Assembly: GCA_947579665.1 (NCBI GenBank)
Contig: OX388347.1
Coordinates: 37,890,943-37,954,942, forward strand
Origin: Sympetrum striolatum
Taxonomy: Eukaryota > Arthropoda > Insecta > Odonata > Libellulidae
Length of the DNA: 64,000 bases
Direction: 5' to 3'
A program made the position numbers and the translations under genes. Under the pieces are notes generated by a model. The model saw only the letters and a list, made by a program, of their open reading frames with translations, had not been told where the DNA came from and made no database searches. Shown here one piece after another: positions 47,880 to 60,239 of the stretch. Numbering within the stretch: position 1 is the first letter of the stretch; every line of letters begins with the position of its first letter.

Positions 47880-49255
47880 GGGTTAAATGAATAAAGTGGT
47901 GGGGAGTTTGGTCTAAAACAATTAATACGGCAGCGTGGGAGTCGATGCGCTCACCACGTGTCAACCGCTGAAAATGTCGCATGGCTACGCCATATAATGG
48001 GATGCCGCTCCTTGCAATTAATTTTTTTCCTATAATATAAAAAAATCAATTTCCCATTCAAATTAAGGTTTTATACTCACACAGTATTATATTTTGGAGA
48101 TACTTTTTATTTTCCCGCGAATTTAAACGTTAGAGTTAACTAAAATTTATCGCCTTAACTTACGAACACTCAGTACGTAAATAGAATGCGAGAGATGAAA
48201 ACAAACTTGCGGAATGATAACTCTCTCCCTTCCCTTGGTTTGTAGATCCACCTTGTCTTCCGCAAGCTCTTCTTAGCTCCTCTTCGTTGCCATGGTGCTT
48301 TCGCTCCTTCGTCTTATTTTCACCCAGTGCTCGAGAGATTTATCTGTCATGTAAAAGTAGCCACTTACCTTTCTTGGGAAGGTTTTTTCAAATATGACGC
48401 ACTTCTCTCTTCAGTTCTCTCTTGACTCAACCGACTTTTCGGCGGTCAGAATTCCAGACTGAACGGCTATACAAATGCTATCCACATTCGTCCCAGAATT
48501 CTTGGAAGTCCTTTCCTTCTTCTGTAAGGTGACCGCTGGAGAAAACTTGGGGCAGAATGAAATGAAGTAGAAGGTACCACCCCTGCCATAACGGACGCAA
48601 TCCATAAATGTCTTGTTTTTAACGTTTTTTCCTGTTTAAAATAGGCGATGTGACAAGGTTTTTCCTCCTTGACTCTACTTACTTTCCTGGATTCACCTGT
48701 TGTCGATACTGGATGAATTTTCATTGCTGTTACCAACTCTACTGCATTATAACATAGTGGTATTTAATATTATCCTTTCTATAATTCATAGAAAATTATT
48801 TAACGAAGCTATTTTTCGCATGTACTGTACTATACTGTTTACTGTAGTTATCTGAGAAGTAAATAATGCTCTGCCATAAAAGTGATAGGCCAAGTAATAC
48901 CGGCAATCAATGGTCGCGAAAACTGTGAGATATTGAAAAATAGTAAGAAAATGATTATTAGGATAGAGGAATAGATTTGAACATTTTATCCAAAGATCAT
49001 TGGAAAAGAAAGTATTTGAAAAATTGTTTGTTCAGTTTTTGTTACAGTAAATGAACATAATTATGTTAAAATTCTATATTAAATCTATTATTCTGAAAAA
49101 AACGTGTTATAATTAATCGTAACAAGTAAAGTTATCGATATAAAATTTAATTTATTGAAGGTATGGTTTTTAATTGAATACATTGAGGTAGAAACTTTGG
49201 ACGCATAAATATTCTATATAGTGATTAATAATAGTAAAATAACTCAATCGTATGT
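47880..49255. other. No gene seen
   Basis: The frames 48411-48605 and 48467-48736 (minus) have no recognised features. Confidence 0.45.
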
Positions 49256-49257
49256 TA

Positions 49258-49330
49258 ATATAATAATAATAAAGCGTAAGTTGTTAGGGCGAGAATGAGA
49301 CTTCTAAGTTTCTTCTTGCATCTAACCCTA
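49258..49330 (-). mobile_element. LINE 3' tail (same family as 6101-6170)
   Basis: Minus strand: AGGGTTAGATGCAAGAAGAA, AGTCTCATTCTCGCCCT and a terminal TTATTATTATTA run. Third copy of the tail seen at 6.1 and 44.0 kb. Confidence 0.6.
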
Positions 49331-49334
49331 CGTT

Positions 49335-51745
49335 AATCAGGTATCTGTAAAATAATAAAGATTTAAGACTTGGAAAATCAAATTAATTTTGGTCGAAGGC
49401 TTTCTTATAGTAATATATAATATTGTATATAACATATAAAACATCATGTATAAATAGCATTTGGCTCTTTAAAGCTTTGTTTCCGTCATACTTTAAATCA
49501 CGCGGGAATACAGATTTTTAGGCTTGTAATTACGGATAAAAATCTATGATGCATGAGAGTAAATGAAGGGGTATTAATTCGTGAAAAATATCTCTCCAAT
49601 CAGCCTCGCATATAATTAATAGTTGGTGATTTGAAGCACATGTAAATGCAATGATCGAAAAAAGCACTCAATCCCATGTCCCTCTTAACAGCAAAAATGC
49701 GATGAAATAACTGAATTCCAATCCAATTATGTGGTAACATTAATTAATGGTAGAGAAAAATTGCAAAAGAAGTACAAGAACATCACGCAAATTGATCATT
49801 TGTTATTAATCAAACCGATATCCAATCACTTTTAACTGTTAATACCCTGCAGAATCGTATAATACACAATTTATTTCGACATGCATGAATGTCCGTGGAT
49901 CGTCTCTGGAGAGTAAAACGATTACAGAAAAATAGCAGTCATTCAGATGAGGGGAACATAGTCAATTAATTCGTGTAATGTAAGAGTTATATTTCCTAAA
50001 GGATCTAACACAGACTTATTCAGAAGGCCAGATCAAGAGTAAGATACTGCAAAAAAGATAAAATGAAGGGTAGTGTTGAGAGTATCAGTAGTCGAAGGCA
50101 AGTAAAACGGAGGAAACACAAAATTGTGGCTAATGAGTGCAATACTGATAGGGTTCACATATCGGAGATGAAAATTCTTTGATATAAAAGCTTTGCTTAC
50201 TTATAAATATTTCTGCAGAATTTTGCTTGTCCTAGGAAATTGCATCTAAGTAACTATTCTATTCCTTAACTCTCTGCTAATGTAAATTGAAAAGCATTCT
50301 GATAGCATCTCAGTAATTAAGGAGGAGAGTAACCATTTCTACAATGTAAGTTCTTTAAATAAAGTATAAAATCTTGTTAACTTTGTGGCATTACAGTGGA
50401 AAAAAGCAGCAGATAGATAGCTTTTTGAGTTAATTTTTTTAAATGTACAGTTTCGCCTTTCATTTTAGTCAAGCAATCATATCGTTAAGCTAGGGATACC
50501 TAATATTTTAGAAGAACTGGTTACATATATGTGGGTGTACTTATGACTTAGGAGAGCCGAAACTATAGGAGTAACTGATTTGAGCTATTATATAATTTCT
50601 ATATTATACATTATATAAATAGAAAGAAATAAGATAAGGAATTGATTATAAGAAAAAATATCGCAGTTGCATCAAATGTACAACGAAATAACTCAATGAA
50701 ATTGAGGTCCTTATGTAAAGGATGCATAACATAGTGACCATGTACAAGGTTTCTTGCTGGCCGGTTGGTGTTCTATCGCTATGTTATGCTTTTTAGATAT
50801 AAAGTATAAGCAGCACTTTTAGCGTCTGCAATCGTAAGAAATGAACATAATGTTGAATTTGTAAAGCTTTTGGATAATTTTATTCAAGTCACCTCGAAAA
50901 TGTATAATTATTTATTTTTTCTTATAATTATATTAAAATTTGAATGGAAAAGTTTTGAAATTCGTGGATATTTTTTGTACAATAGTTACCAAGATATTCA
51001 TTTTAGGTATTGAACTATAGTTTCTAATCGGAATCACCCTGTCATAGTCATACTAATTTATGTTATATTTCATACATAATTATATGTAATGATTGTCGAA
51101 GAAATAATAGACTCATTGGCGGATCCTGAAGGGAGTAGGGCGATGTGGCCGCTCCCTTCGATGAATTTGCAAAACTAGGAATTTCGTAGGGTATGATGAA
51201 GAGCTCAAGCTAAAAAGCATTACTTAGTATTTCCTACTACATCTATTTACAATGAATGCCATTTTAAACGTTGATTGCTGAGGATGAACATTCGTAGATT
51301 AATATTACTTTCTATTCTAATTCTATTTATATTCTAACTCTAAGCTAGAATTCAACGAGGAATTAATTTCGAAGTATTCTGAACTTAGGGAGAAAACCCA
51401 AAGTTTTGAAAATATTCAAGCGATTTCAAATGATAATGAGATGTTTATTTTAAAATATTGTCGCCGATGTTTTTTTATAAATAATGTACTGTGAGTCTAA
51501 GAAATGTTGGAGTATTTCAAGTAGAAGAATATACGTTATCGTCAGTTAAAGAAATGAAAGATAAATTTTCTCGTCTTAAAAATTTAAGGCAAATCCGATC
51601 TCAATTTGTGACCCACTATTGTTTTATGTACGCACGTTTAAAACTTTATATAAATGTGCAACTATCATCCTTTATATATAATATTGTTAATATTTGCCCA
51701 TCGAATTTGTTATTTTAAATTTTGAATTACTTTCTTCATAACTTT
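49335..51745. other. No gene seen; AT-rich, one hairpin
   Basis: GCATAACATAGTGA (50724-50737) pairs, with one mismatch, with 50776-50789. Otherwise AT-rich with no recognised feature. Confidence 0.5.
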
Positions 51746-51749
51746 TGCC

Positions 51750-51985
51750 AGTGTTGGTACCCAGTGTTGGTAACCAGGAAACCTCCTAGAATTACTTCAA
51801 GGGGTTTCTGGTTAGCCGTGGGGGCAGCGTTTTTGGCTTTGATGAAAGCGGTCTCTGGTTCGATTCCCGATCGAGACCCAGGTGCAAAATTACCCAAGCT
51901 GTCGAAGCACTTCTATAATAATACTCCAATTAATTTGAAGCCTCAGAATCCTAGTTTTCCCTCCCTTCACCTTTCTGACTTACAT
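51750..51985 (+). mobile_element. tRNA-derived SINE
   Basis: GGTTAGCCGTGGGGGCAGCG (51810-51829) acts as an A-box-like head, followed by GCGGTCTCTGGTTCGATTCC with a perfect B box (51857-51867) and CGATCGAGACC, a tRNA-like 3' stem. The body continues with CTGTCGAAGCACTTC and reaches an AATAATA tail. Just upstream, a 13-bp unit CAGTGTTGGTA(A)CC is duplicated (51750-51776). Not a functional tRNA: no acceptor stem pairing. Confidence 0.55.
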
Positions 51986-51989
51986 TTTT

Positions 51990-53445
51990 CGAGGAAATAA
52001 ATTCACACTACGAGCGCTTTCCCAGCATCACACACTCAGATGGTCCATTTTTTGTCGGGGACCAAAATTTGGCGGTGGCGCAGCTAAAATTAAATAAAAA
52101 AAGAAACAAGTTTGGGGAGGAGGGATTCGTTCGTGAGAATCCTCCCTCCCGCCCTCGCAGCTTCAACCCATGTCCCCTCACCCCATTCAGCACGCCCCCC
52201 AAAAACCAATCCAGCAGAATAAATCAGGCGTCACGGTCGCAACCCTCCAGTCACCCTCTCTCAACCCCACGTCAATCCCTCCGCCCCCTAGTTGCCGCTC
52301 TCAGGCAGATCTGTGAGCCTATCGACGTTGGCGGAATTCGGGGGTGGGAATGTAACAGTTTTCAAGGTGTGAGCTGTTAGATGGGGTCGATTCGCTATTT
52401 CTTTCGAAGAATGAATTACGGTCTCGTGATCCACGGAGTGTGAGGCCATTGGTCACCCTCGCGGTCATAATTGATTTCGTTCTCGACAGCAAGTCAATGC
52501 TAGTCCGTGGCCAGGCTCTCTCTCTGCACTTTGTTCCGTAACCTACTGAACCTGATAATTTGTGCGATTTAATTTGAAGGTCACACCGATTCTCCCAATT
52601 TTCTTACTTGAATTTATGGTTGAACTTGTAAAAGGTGATGGCTTTGAAGACCATTCGGAAATGGTCTCTTTTAACATGCAATAACTTTGGCAAAATATAT
52701 TGGTTGCGTAATATAAATCTCTCTGCTATCGAGGCAGGGGACACTTTCGAAGAAAGCCATCAGTCATCCTGCCGATACGTTTAAGCTGGCCGATAATTAA
52801 CTTTCATTCAACCTTGACTGCTCTCGTTTTTCACTGCGTTGTGTTAACATGTCCCTGCTATTATATCTTGATGGATGGAATACTTTTCATTTGTCTTATG
52901 GTAAAGCTGAAAGTTGATGCCTCACTCTGGTCTTGGCTTTGTTCATGGCTCTACGAAAATTAATGAGGTGAAAGTTTAATTAGGTAATGGAAAACTTATA
53001 TTTTTTCTTATCTAATACATAAACAATTCATTCATTTGATAGAAACAACTCACGAAAAGAAGAACCAAATTAAAATCGATGGCGTGGGTCTTAATTTGGT
53101 GATATTCTATGAAAAAAACAGCAGAAGCAAGCTGAATATAATTGATTTGCAAGGCAACATCTTCAGGTCAGACTTTCGACATGAAGATGATACCCTGCAT
53201 GAGAACCCGGGTCGTTGTCTTTGTTTCTTTGGTATTGTATAAATAAATTATGCTCAGCTTATACTTCTTTTCTGCTATTTTTGAAAACCTAATTTCTATA
53301 ACCTTTCTTTGTTAACGGTACGAGTAAAATTTTTATTGCATACTGCAAGCTTTTCAAAATTTAGCCGTTCCCGATACTCTTCTTCTAAGGTGCTTTTAGA
53401 AGATCCCCACTTTTTGTTTTTACGGATATAAATTTCGGATTTTTG
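51990..53445. other. No gene recognised
   Basis: GC-richer at 52060-52400, giving a 103-aa low-complexity frame. A GGCAACATCTTCAGGTCAG segment near 53154 weakly recalls Penelope-like element tails, but there is no supporting protein. Confidence 0.4.
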
Positions 53446-53449
53446 AAAT

Positions 53450-54500
53450 TTTTAGGGGCACCCCCATCTACTTCTGGAGACAATTTGGCGCTCGCCATCG
53501 CCTCGGAAACGTCATTTGGCTCTTGTCAAACTGAAAAGTTAAGAACCTTCTTCCACGGAGAAGTGAAAAGAGGGCAGGATTTAGAAGGCACCTAATGAGA
53601 AAAATAGGCCTCCCGAGCCGCCATAGAAAAAAGAGGGGCTGGAATAGAGTGGGATGAATAGGTTGCAGAGCGTGAAGAGAAAGGGGGAGGCCGGGGGCGG
53701 AACGAATAGACGCGGGGGCCAAAGTATTGGTGAAATACTGCGAAGGAGGGTCGAGGGCTCGCCGAATCCCCCTCCGAATTCCAACCTTATTAGGTGTCTG
53801 CTTCCAAACCCCCCCCCTGTCCCTCATGCCCTTCTCAGGACAAGTGCACAGGCGTGGGAACGCATACCCATTTTTGGGTGTGGGAGAGGAGAGTGTCAAA
53901 AACTATCCCCTCCTTCTCATCCGACTGCAGCGTTCGGTCCGTGCCTTTCCGAGAAAAAAGGTCCTCAACCATTCTAGGGGTGTGATTTTCTCCAGTAGGC
54001 ACTGCGGGGAAGGTGGGAGCGCTTTAAAAAAGAAGTTGGAGAATGGGTGGGAAGTTCTTTGAAACCGTTCCTCACGGAGTGTCTACCTCTACCGGTCTCT
54101 CCCTTCCCTCGTTTATGAAAAGCATTGTGCGGAGGTGGCGATGTGTGGATGATCTGTGATACTGAAATGAGGGAGGTTCGTAGAATTGTATCTACTCCCT
54201 TTCTCAGTCCTACTCCTTTCTCTGTTGTGTTAATAGTTTTCCCTTTGAATGCGGCGGAATGAGCCCGCGGAAATTTTTGCACGGGTTTCTTCTCTCGAGA
54301 ATTCCTGAAAGGAGAGGCAGAGGAGGGGAACGGAATGGGCTCCACGTATTCTTTCGCTTGACCAATTTGCTCGAGTACATTTAACGGGAAATTCTATTCA
54401 GATGGTTGGGGAATTATTTGAGAGCGATGGTTTTGTTGTGAACAGGTGATTTTTTCGCTCCCGGTATTTTTTCCCCGAAAGGTTCTGGTGTTATCTTCGC
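53450..54500. other. GC-elevated, purine-rich patch; no gene recognised
   Basis: Many overlapping frames on both strands (up to 143 codons, 53468-53899 minus) arise from G/C-rich low-complexity sequence. No frame shows a conserved domain. Confidence 0.45.
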
Positions 54501-55230
54501 TAACCGTTTCCCTTTTAGCAGGTGTATCATCTGATCTAGTGCAAATTTTAAGAATGCTGCTCTGTAATTGACGTGTGATGAATGCTTGACAAAAATGTTT
54601 TTCAGAATATTATTGCATATTCATATTTTTACGGATTCCAGTGGAAAATGAATAAATCTAATAGAGAGGATTATTCCAATGTACTGCCGTGGAAAGGAAT
54701 TTTACTATCAAAAAGAAAAATATTAAGAGATAAAAATGTATTCCAAATAATTTTAATAACTATATGCATGTCATATTGTGGAAATGGATTCTATCACAGC
54801 GTTATTAGAAGTATAAGTATGTAATTATATCACCATATTCGGTAAGCGAAAATACAAAGGATATAATCATATTTATGCAAATATCATATAAATCACAGTT
54901 TAAGAAACAACAAGTCAATCGTCCTCGTTGTGCGCATCCTTAAATTTATTACAAAATTTAACTTGAACGAGAAAATAACGAAACGAACTTGAGAAGTACT
55001 TTCTTGTATTTTTCATAATCTCCCTTTGGTAGAATAAAATTTGGAGCAACTCCTAATTATTGTTCTCCGATAATTTAATTATTCAAATATTTGAATAACT
55101 TTAATTTCATAGTGCATTTGCATATCAGTTTACAAGAATGAGATGTAAAGAGTTAACTCTGAATGGTATCGGCCTTAAAGTAGCAGTATTTTTGGAGTGT
55201 TCCCTTTATCCATAAATGTGAGGATTCTAA
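54501..55230. other. No gene seen; AT-rich
   Basis: The 80-aa frame at 54582-54824 has an internal imperfect duplication (DKNVFQ(N)II appears twice), but no family was recognised. Confidence 0.45.
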
Positions 55231-55234
55231 GATA

Positions 55235-56743
55235 TCTACAATATAAAATAGAGTGTGGGTGTGTGTGTATGTATGTTCGCTAAAAACTCGAGAACCGAGA
55301 GTCGCAAAACTTTGAAATTTTTACAATATTAAAAGTCGACCCCGCGCAGAGTAAAGGCTCCTTTTTACTTCCTTAAGGTTCCACGGTTCGAACCCAGACG
55401 GTTCAAAACTTTACCATAAGAAATACACTTAGAGGTCAGTTTTTTCGCCGCATGGTTCATTTCTTTTTCAAAATTAAATTAGAAATAATGGTCCTAGAAA
55501 GTTGAATCAAGCACCAAAAGAAGGAAAATAAAATAGGAATTTAGTCGTGAAATATTGTTTTCGATTCGAAATTGCGCACATTTTGATAAAGTACGTGAAT
55601 ATTTTATCGAAATTTTGAGGTCGTAAACAACCCATCCCCCTGACGATCAAGGCGATTGTTGGGTCCCCAACTCATGTATTTCTCTATAAGAAAACATTGA
55701 GAAAATATGCGTACTTCAAATTAATGTTAAGAATAAGTGATAGATTATATGAAGAGGGATAAATTTAAGGATATATTAGTAACTGCAGCTAAGAACGATA
55801 TACTGTGAAGAATCAAGCGTACAAACATACGTATACCAATATTCAAAAAAGATTTTAAATTTTATGGAAGCGTCTGTAGCAATCCAATTTTATTTATATC
55901 AACCTCATTGTTTACTGACTATTTCGTGGGATAAATGGGTTTATAGTAGTTTTTTAGATGAAATTGATTTCTCTCGATCAATACAACTGAACGCATTAAA
56001 AAAACCTGGTAAGTTTCGGATGTTTTTAATATAATCTTGTGCATTATGTATTACAACTTATCAATTTACATTGCTAAATATTTAGCTATTGACGAAAATA
56101 GATTTAGTGAATATCGTAAAAATTTTCCAGAATCAGAGTTGGAGTTAAACGGCGATTTGTAAAGCTGTAGCAAATCTCCAACATCGTATACCTTCATTGA
56201 AAAGGTAAAGCAAGTTTATGTTTTGTTTACGCAGAATAAAAAAGTAATACATTGTGATTTTTTCAAGTGCTTCCAATTCTTACACATTTACCATCTTTCT
56301 GCTGTCGGTGTTTAATCTTTGGTTCTCTTTTGGCACTGTGTTTGCATTTGTGTTATTTGATGAGCTCCATCTTTATGTTTCGCAGTTTATTGTTGGGGTA
56401 CAAGTCAGCTCCATAAAACACTAAAAATATTCTTCGTTGGTTTTGAGTGATGTATATAGAATATATTTCTGTTATTTGTGTTTAATCATCGTATCCGAGA
56501 ACCATTTTTCCTTTTCAGAAAATGCCTCCTAAAAGGTGGTGCTGCTTATCCTAATGTGATCATCGAATATATTTTTTATAATCTTTAAATAATTTTTGTC
56601 TTCATCGAAGAAAGTGTTCATTCAAAGGATATGAAATTAAATCTTTAGGTGACTGTTTAGACTTAATTATAATTTTATTTACTTTGTTTAGTAATTTTCA
56701 ATTTGGATTTCCCCGTTGAGAATCAACGGGCACTTCTACTAGT
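55235..56743 (+). mobile_element. Non-autonomous Helitron
   Basis: The left end is TCTACAATATAAAATAGAG preceded by A (55234). It runs into a (TG)n stretch and TGTATGTTCGCTAAAAACTC, a 5' sequence style I recall from many arthropod Helitrons. The right end has a hairpin CCCGTTGA-GAA-TCAACGGG (56713-56731), 8 nt of spacer, then CTAG (56740-56743) followed by T. A 5' TC, a 3' hairpin plus CTRR, and insertion between A and T without target duplication are the Helitron hallmarks. No Rep/helicase coding is present in the 1509 bp, so it depended on an autonomous partner. It contains a B-box-like GGTTCGAACCC near 55388. Confidence 0.7.
56713..56731 (+). repeat. Helitron 3' hairpin
   Basis: 8-bp perfect stem CCCGTTGA / TCAACGGG with a 3-nt loop, ending 12 nt before the 3' terminus CTAG. 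Confidence 0.8.
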
Positions 56744-56749
56744 CTTGAA

Positions 56750-57570
56750 ATAAAATATTCCGATAGATACGTCAATGGTATGGTGTTATAATATTTCGTC
56801 GTGTTCTGGATTAATTAAGGCCGATCTTTCTTTTGACAATGGAGTTATTTAATTGCGCCACAGTATTTGTTTTTTCTCACTAATTCATTTAAGGAACGTT
56901 TTGCGTTGATTTGCTTAAACTCATAGTACATGTAGAGATTCGTGAGTGGCCGTAGTTGAACACTTATACTTATCCATCATCGTTTTAAGATTTAATCTAA
57001 ATATATCATTGACTGTATCGGCAATTTCCATGTGATCAATTTTAGAGCAATGGAAGAATTTTGTAATAGAATTTTATATAGGAGAAATTTTGTAAAATTG
57101 AATTCGTATTGCCAAATGGTAGAATCAGTAGGGTATAATAAATAAAGATAAATAAGATGATAATAAAATAGAATAAATGGAAGTTTTACAGGAAGCTATA
57201 AATAGGTTTTCCCTATTAAAGAATTATGGCTGATTCTGAGGTAAAAGAGAATGGTTTGAATGACACATTTTTTGTGTGAAAGCCTTCTTAGTTAATTTTC
57301 TTGTAGTTGAAATATACTAAAATCAGATGCAAAGAATTATGGTAACCTCTCGATTATTTTCGAAAAAGACAAGTCTAAACGAGCTAATAAAATAGCCTCA
57401 AATTTAAATAGCGAAGGAAAATTAGAAAGAAAGAAAATCTAAACTAGCTCAATAGAATAGAAATAAGAAAATTACTAATGGGCAAGAATTGTCTAGCATC
57501 CATCAAAGTTATAGTTTTTTTGTGTCTGAGGTAAATAATGGTGCAGATATATTACTCATAATTCAATATT
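56750..57570. other. No gene seen; AT-rich
   Basis: Nothing recognised. Confidence 0.5.
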
Positions 57571-57571
57571 T

Positions 57572-57770
57572 TTTAAAAATTGAAGATGAAATAAAAGGTT
57601 TACTTTTCACAGGATTTTATTTATGCGACCATGGTAACCCTCTGGTTAGTACTTAGGCTGATGTATCGATTTCTTGGTGCACGATGATGATGTTAACTTG
57701 CACCAAAACCATGGTCGCATGAATGAATTCTTTGGAGAGTAAACCTTTTATTTCTTCTTCAATTTTAAAA
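57572..57770. mobile_element. Foldback/MITE-like hairpin element (~200 bp)
   Basis: Left arm 57572-57640 (TTTAAAAATTGAAGATGAAA, AAAGGTTTACT, ATGCGACCATGGT) is repeated inverted at about 57708-57770, with scattered mismatches. The short loop holds a second nested hairpin, TTGGTGCA / TGCACCAA. No coding capacity. Family unknown. Confidence 0.6.
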
Positions 57771-58091
57771 CTGAAGTTCCACCAGAATTTTACTTAGCAC
57801 TTTTAACTTGGTTCAGTATTTTTTGATGAATTATAACACTAAATAATTCGGTAACTGAATATAACAGAAAACATATATCTTCTAAATATTTAAGGACCTT
57901 AAGAAAACCACAATTGTAATACCGTTTTATTCTCATAAATTATGTTATTTAGTCCAACTTATGATACCAACACAATTCTCATCAAAATGTATAGCCTAAT
58001 TACGTAGATATGATATGGAAGAAATATGTGCCTGTGTGCAGCCTATCATTAGAATAGGACGAGAGATAAACTAGCCGAAATATTTTAAATT

Positions 58092-58125
58092 CAAGGGACA
58101 AATATGTCCCTTGGTCCTTAAAGGG
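58092..58125 (-). mobile_element. Possible piggyBac-like terminus
   Basis: On the minus strand, TTAA (58126-58129) is followed by CCCTTTAAGGACC and a subterminal palindrome CAAGGGACA / TGTCCCTTG (58092-58113). TTAA plus CCCTTT fits piggyBac-type ends. No partner end or transposase was found. Confidence 0.35.
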
Positions 58126-58419
58126 TTAAAAATAACAAAGGCAACGTTTATCGATTGGCAGAACAAGAAATACTGCAGTTCGACATTTAAAATCTCCGTG
58201 AAATTGTACCTCTGACGACGTACTCTCCTCTAAAGTCCCTCTTTACTCAGTTTTTTAATATCCTTCTCCGTTTTTTTTTTTTTCAAATTGAATTATGTCA
58301 CTGCTCGGATGGATGACACCCGGGCGCAAAACACTATCAGTATTGGCATGCGGATCCGACAACAATTCCGGTGTTGTTTTCCTACTGAACTCCATAGAGA
58401 CGGCTCCATTAAGTTGAAA

Positions 58420-59660
58420 CCTGTTAATTAATCAACAAGCTTCTCCCTACGCTCTCCAAAAATAACGCAACGCGGAACTTTCATTTTAATATTGACACAT
58501 ACATTAAGCCCGTATACCCTTAAGTCCGTTTCGAATGGCATCCGGGGGTATAAAAAAAATCGCGGAAAAAAAACAAAAAAATCGAGTATCGACATTTTCG
58601 CGCGGCGAAAACGTGAGGGAACGGCGATTTAAAAAACGCGCGAAAAATTTTTCCGCATCGAAAAAAATGGCGTCGCATATATTACATAGGAACAACTTCC
58701 ACTATGGTATCAGAGAGCGGGAGAGAGAGAAAGAGCTTCATTTCGGAAACTGTAAGCCCCCCAGAGATTGCCCGCCGGAAAAAGTCCGCCGCGGGAAGTG
58801 GTGGAAGGGGTGACCCCTGCAGCGAGAGAGGGGAAAAAACCTGTACCGTGAAATGCGAAGCCAATCTGGTCCATCCCAATTCGAATCCGGCGGAAAAAAA
58901 TCCGCCCCGGATAACGTTCCATCTTCCGCCTGTAATGCCACTCGGTGACATCGTGACTGCCACTATTCACGAGACGGAGCCCCGTATTCATTCCCAATTT
59001 TTTCCCTCCCCCCGCATTTTTTGCCCAAAAAGAAGCTTTTCCCGCGACCCCCTCTCGCTGACACCGTACCCAATTCTTTCCCTATTCTGTCCCTTAAACC
59101 TCCGGTTGATTCTTCCTGATACTATCTCTCTCTCTCTCTCCACCCCTTTTCACCCTCCAAATATCACGCGTGAACCGTTATTTACTCTCTTCTCTCCCGA
59201 ATGGATCTACTTCCGAGAGGAATTTGTCATCGAAAAAAACGCCCCCTCTCTCGCATCCAATACGTTCTCTTTTTAAACGTCTGAATTAACTCCGCGATGC
59301 CTATCGTTCGATTCGCAAGCTTTTGCTCCCTCAGAGGGAGACTCGGAGATAGGGGGAAAAAAATACGCGCGATTCGGAAGGCCACTAATTAATCGAGACG
59401 TTTACTATCTTCCGAATGCTTTATTTGCCGGGATATTCGCGCGAATAAAACTACTCGATAGAAATCTCGGTTGATGTATGCACCCTTCTGCCGGACTGGC
59501 AGGAAATGGGATTCAATCTTAATCAGCTTTCGGGCGCTTCTTTAAACGGCTGTTTAATAACTCGAAGCATCAGGTTGGAGAAGTATTTCCGATTCATGCA
59601 AACGAGCGGATCTTCGTCTAAATGCTTTCGAATGTATGGTCAGATGTATGCTTAAATTTT
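58420..59660. other. CpG-dense patch, no gene recognised
   Basis: Very CG-rich locally (for example TTTTCGCGCGGCG, AAAAACGCGCG around 58595-58645), then purine-rich, then C/T-rich with a (TC)n run (59125-59140). Overlapping frames on both strands (58704-59276 plus, 190 codons; 58682-58963 minus) lack domains. Similar in texture to the 18.9-20.3 and 45.8-47.4 kb patches. Confidence 0.5.
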
Positions 59661-59687
59661 TCAAGTAGTTGATAGATAAATAAAATA

Positions 59688-59920
59688 CGGGATGATTCAA
59701 AATTCTTGCTATGATCAAGGAAAATCAGAACCTTTTTATTTTTTAACATAGATACATGAAACAAACATGAAAATATTACTAAATACATCAAGATTTATTT
59801 GTTAACGCTGCAAATATTCAATTTATTTAGTAAATTTTTCATCTTTGCTTCATTTATGTATGTTAAAAAATGAAAAACTTATTTTTTCCGTAATCCTATC
59901 AAGACTTTTGAATCACCGTG
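59688..59920. mobile_element. mariner-type MITE (233 bp hairpin)
   Basis: TA duplications at 59686-59687 and 59921-59922 bracket inverted ends CGGGATGATTCAAAATTCTT and, inverted from the right, CACGGTGATTCAAAAGTCTT. The arms remain alignable for about 90-100 bp (TTTTTAACATA..TA, ATGAA.CAAA.ATGAAAA, TTACTAAAT), so nearly the whole element folds back. The end GGTGATTCA after TA is of mariner type. It differs from the ends of the 2.4 kb mariner, so a different transposase mobilised it. Confidence 0.75.
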
Positions 59921-60115
59921 TATTGTTTTGAGTATTTAATCAAGTTTTCTAATACATTCAGCCTATAAGCATTGATCCTTTAAAATGCTGCATAAGTACC
60001 AATTTCTAGTGATATTCAAGCTGGATTAAATCATAAAAATTATTCCTTCTAGTTATCAATTTATTTGCTTCTGCCTACATAAAGTTGTTTACATATTTAA
60101 TAGTAAATATAGCAG

Positions 60116-60135
60116 AGTCGTCAAAGGGTTAAACA
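60116..60135 (-). mobile_element. Possible piggyBac-like terminus (weak)
   Basis: On the minus strand, TTTAACCCTTTGACGACTC reads as TTAA followed by CCCTTTGACGACTC. No partner was found; it could be chance. Confidence 0.2.
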
Positions 60136-60239
60136 TGAACCGTTTCCTGTTAACAAGGATATTTCTTTTTATGTAGTTCGTAAAAACTTCTAAGTTTCGG
60201 ATCGGCTAATATAGAGAGTATTTGAACATTAATTATAAC

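Noticed and set aside
51029..51045. mariner-like end (CAGGGTGATTCCG on the minus strand)
   Set aside because: Single short match without a partner end or paired TA sites.
53468..53899. 143-codon minus-strand frame
   Set aside because: GC-rich, low-complexity; overlaps several plus-strand frames of similar length.
55382..55396. Separate SINE from GGTTCGAACCC
   Set aside because: Lies inside the Helitron and lacks an A box or SINE body.
58704..59276. 190-codon open frame with overlapping minus-strand frames
   Set aside because: Lies in a CpG/purine/pyrimidine-skewed patch poor in stop codons on both strands; no recognisable motif.
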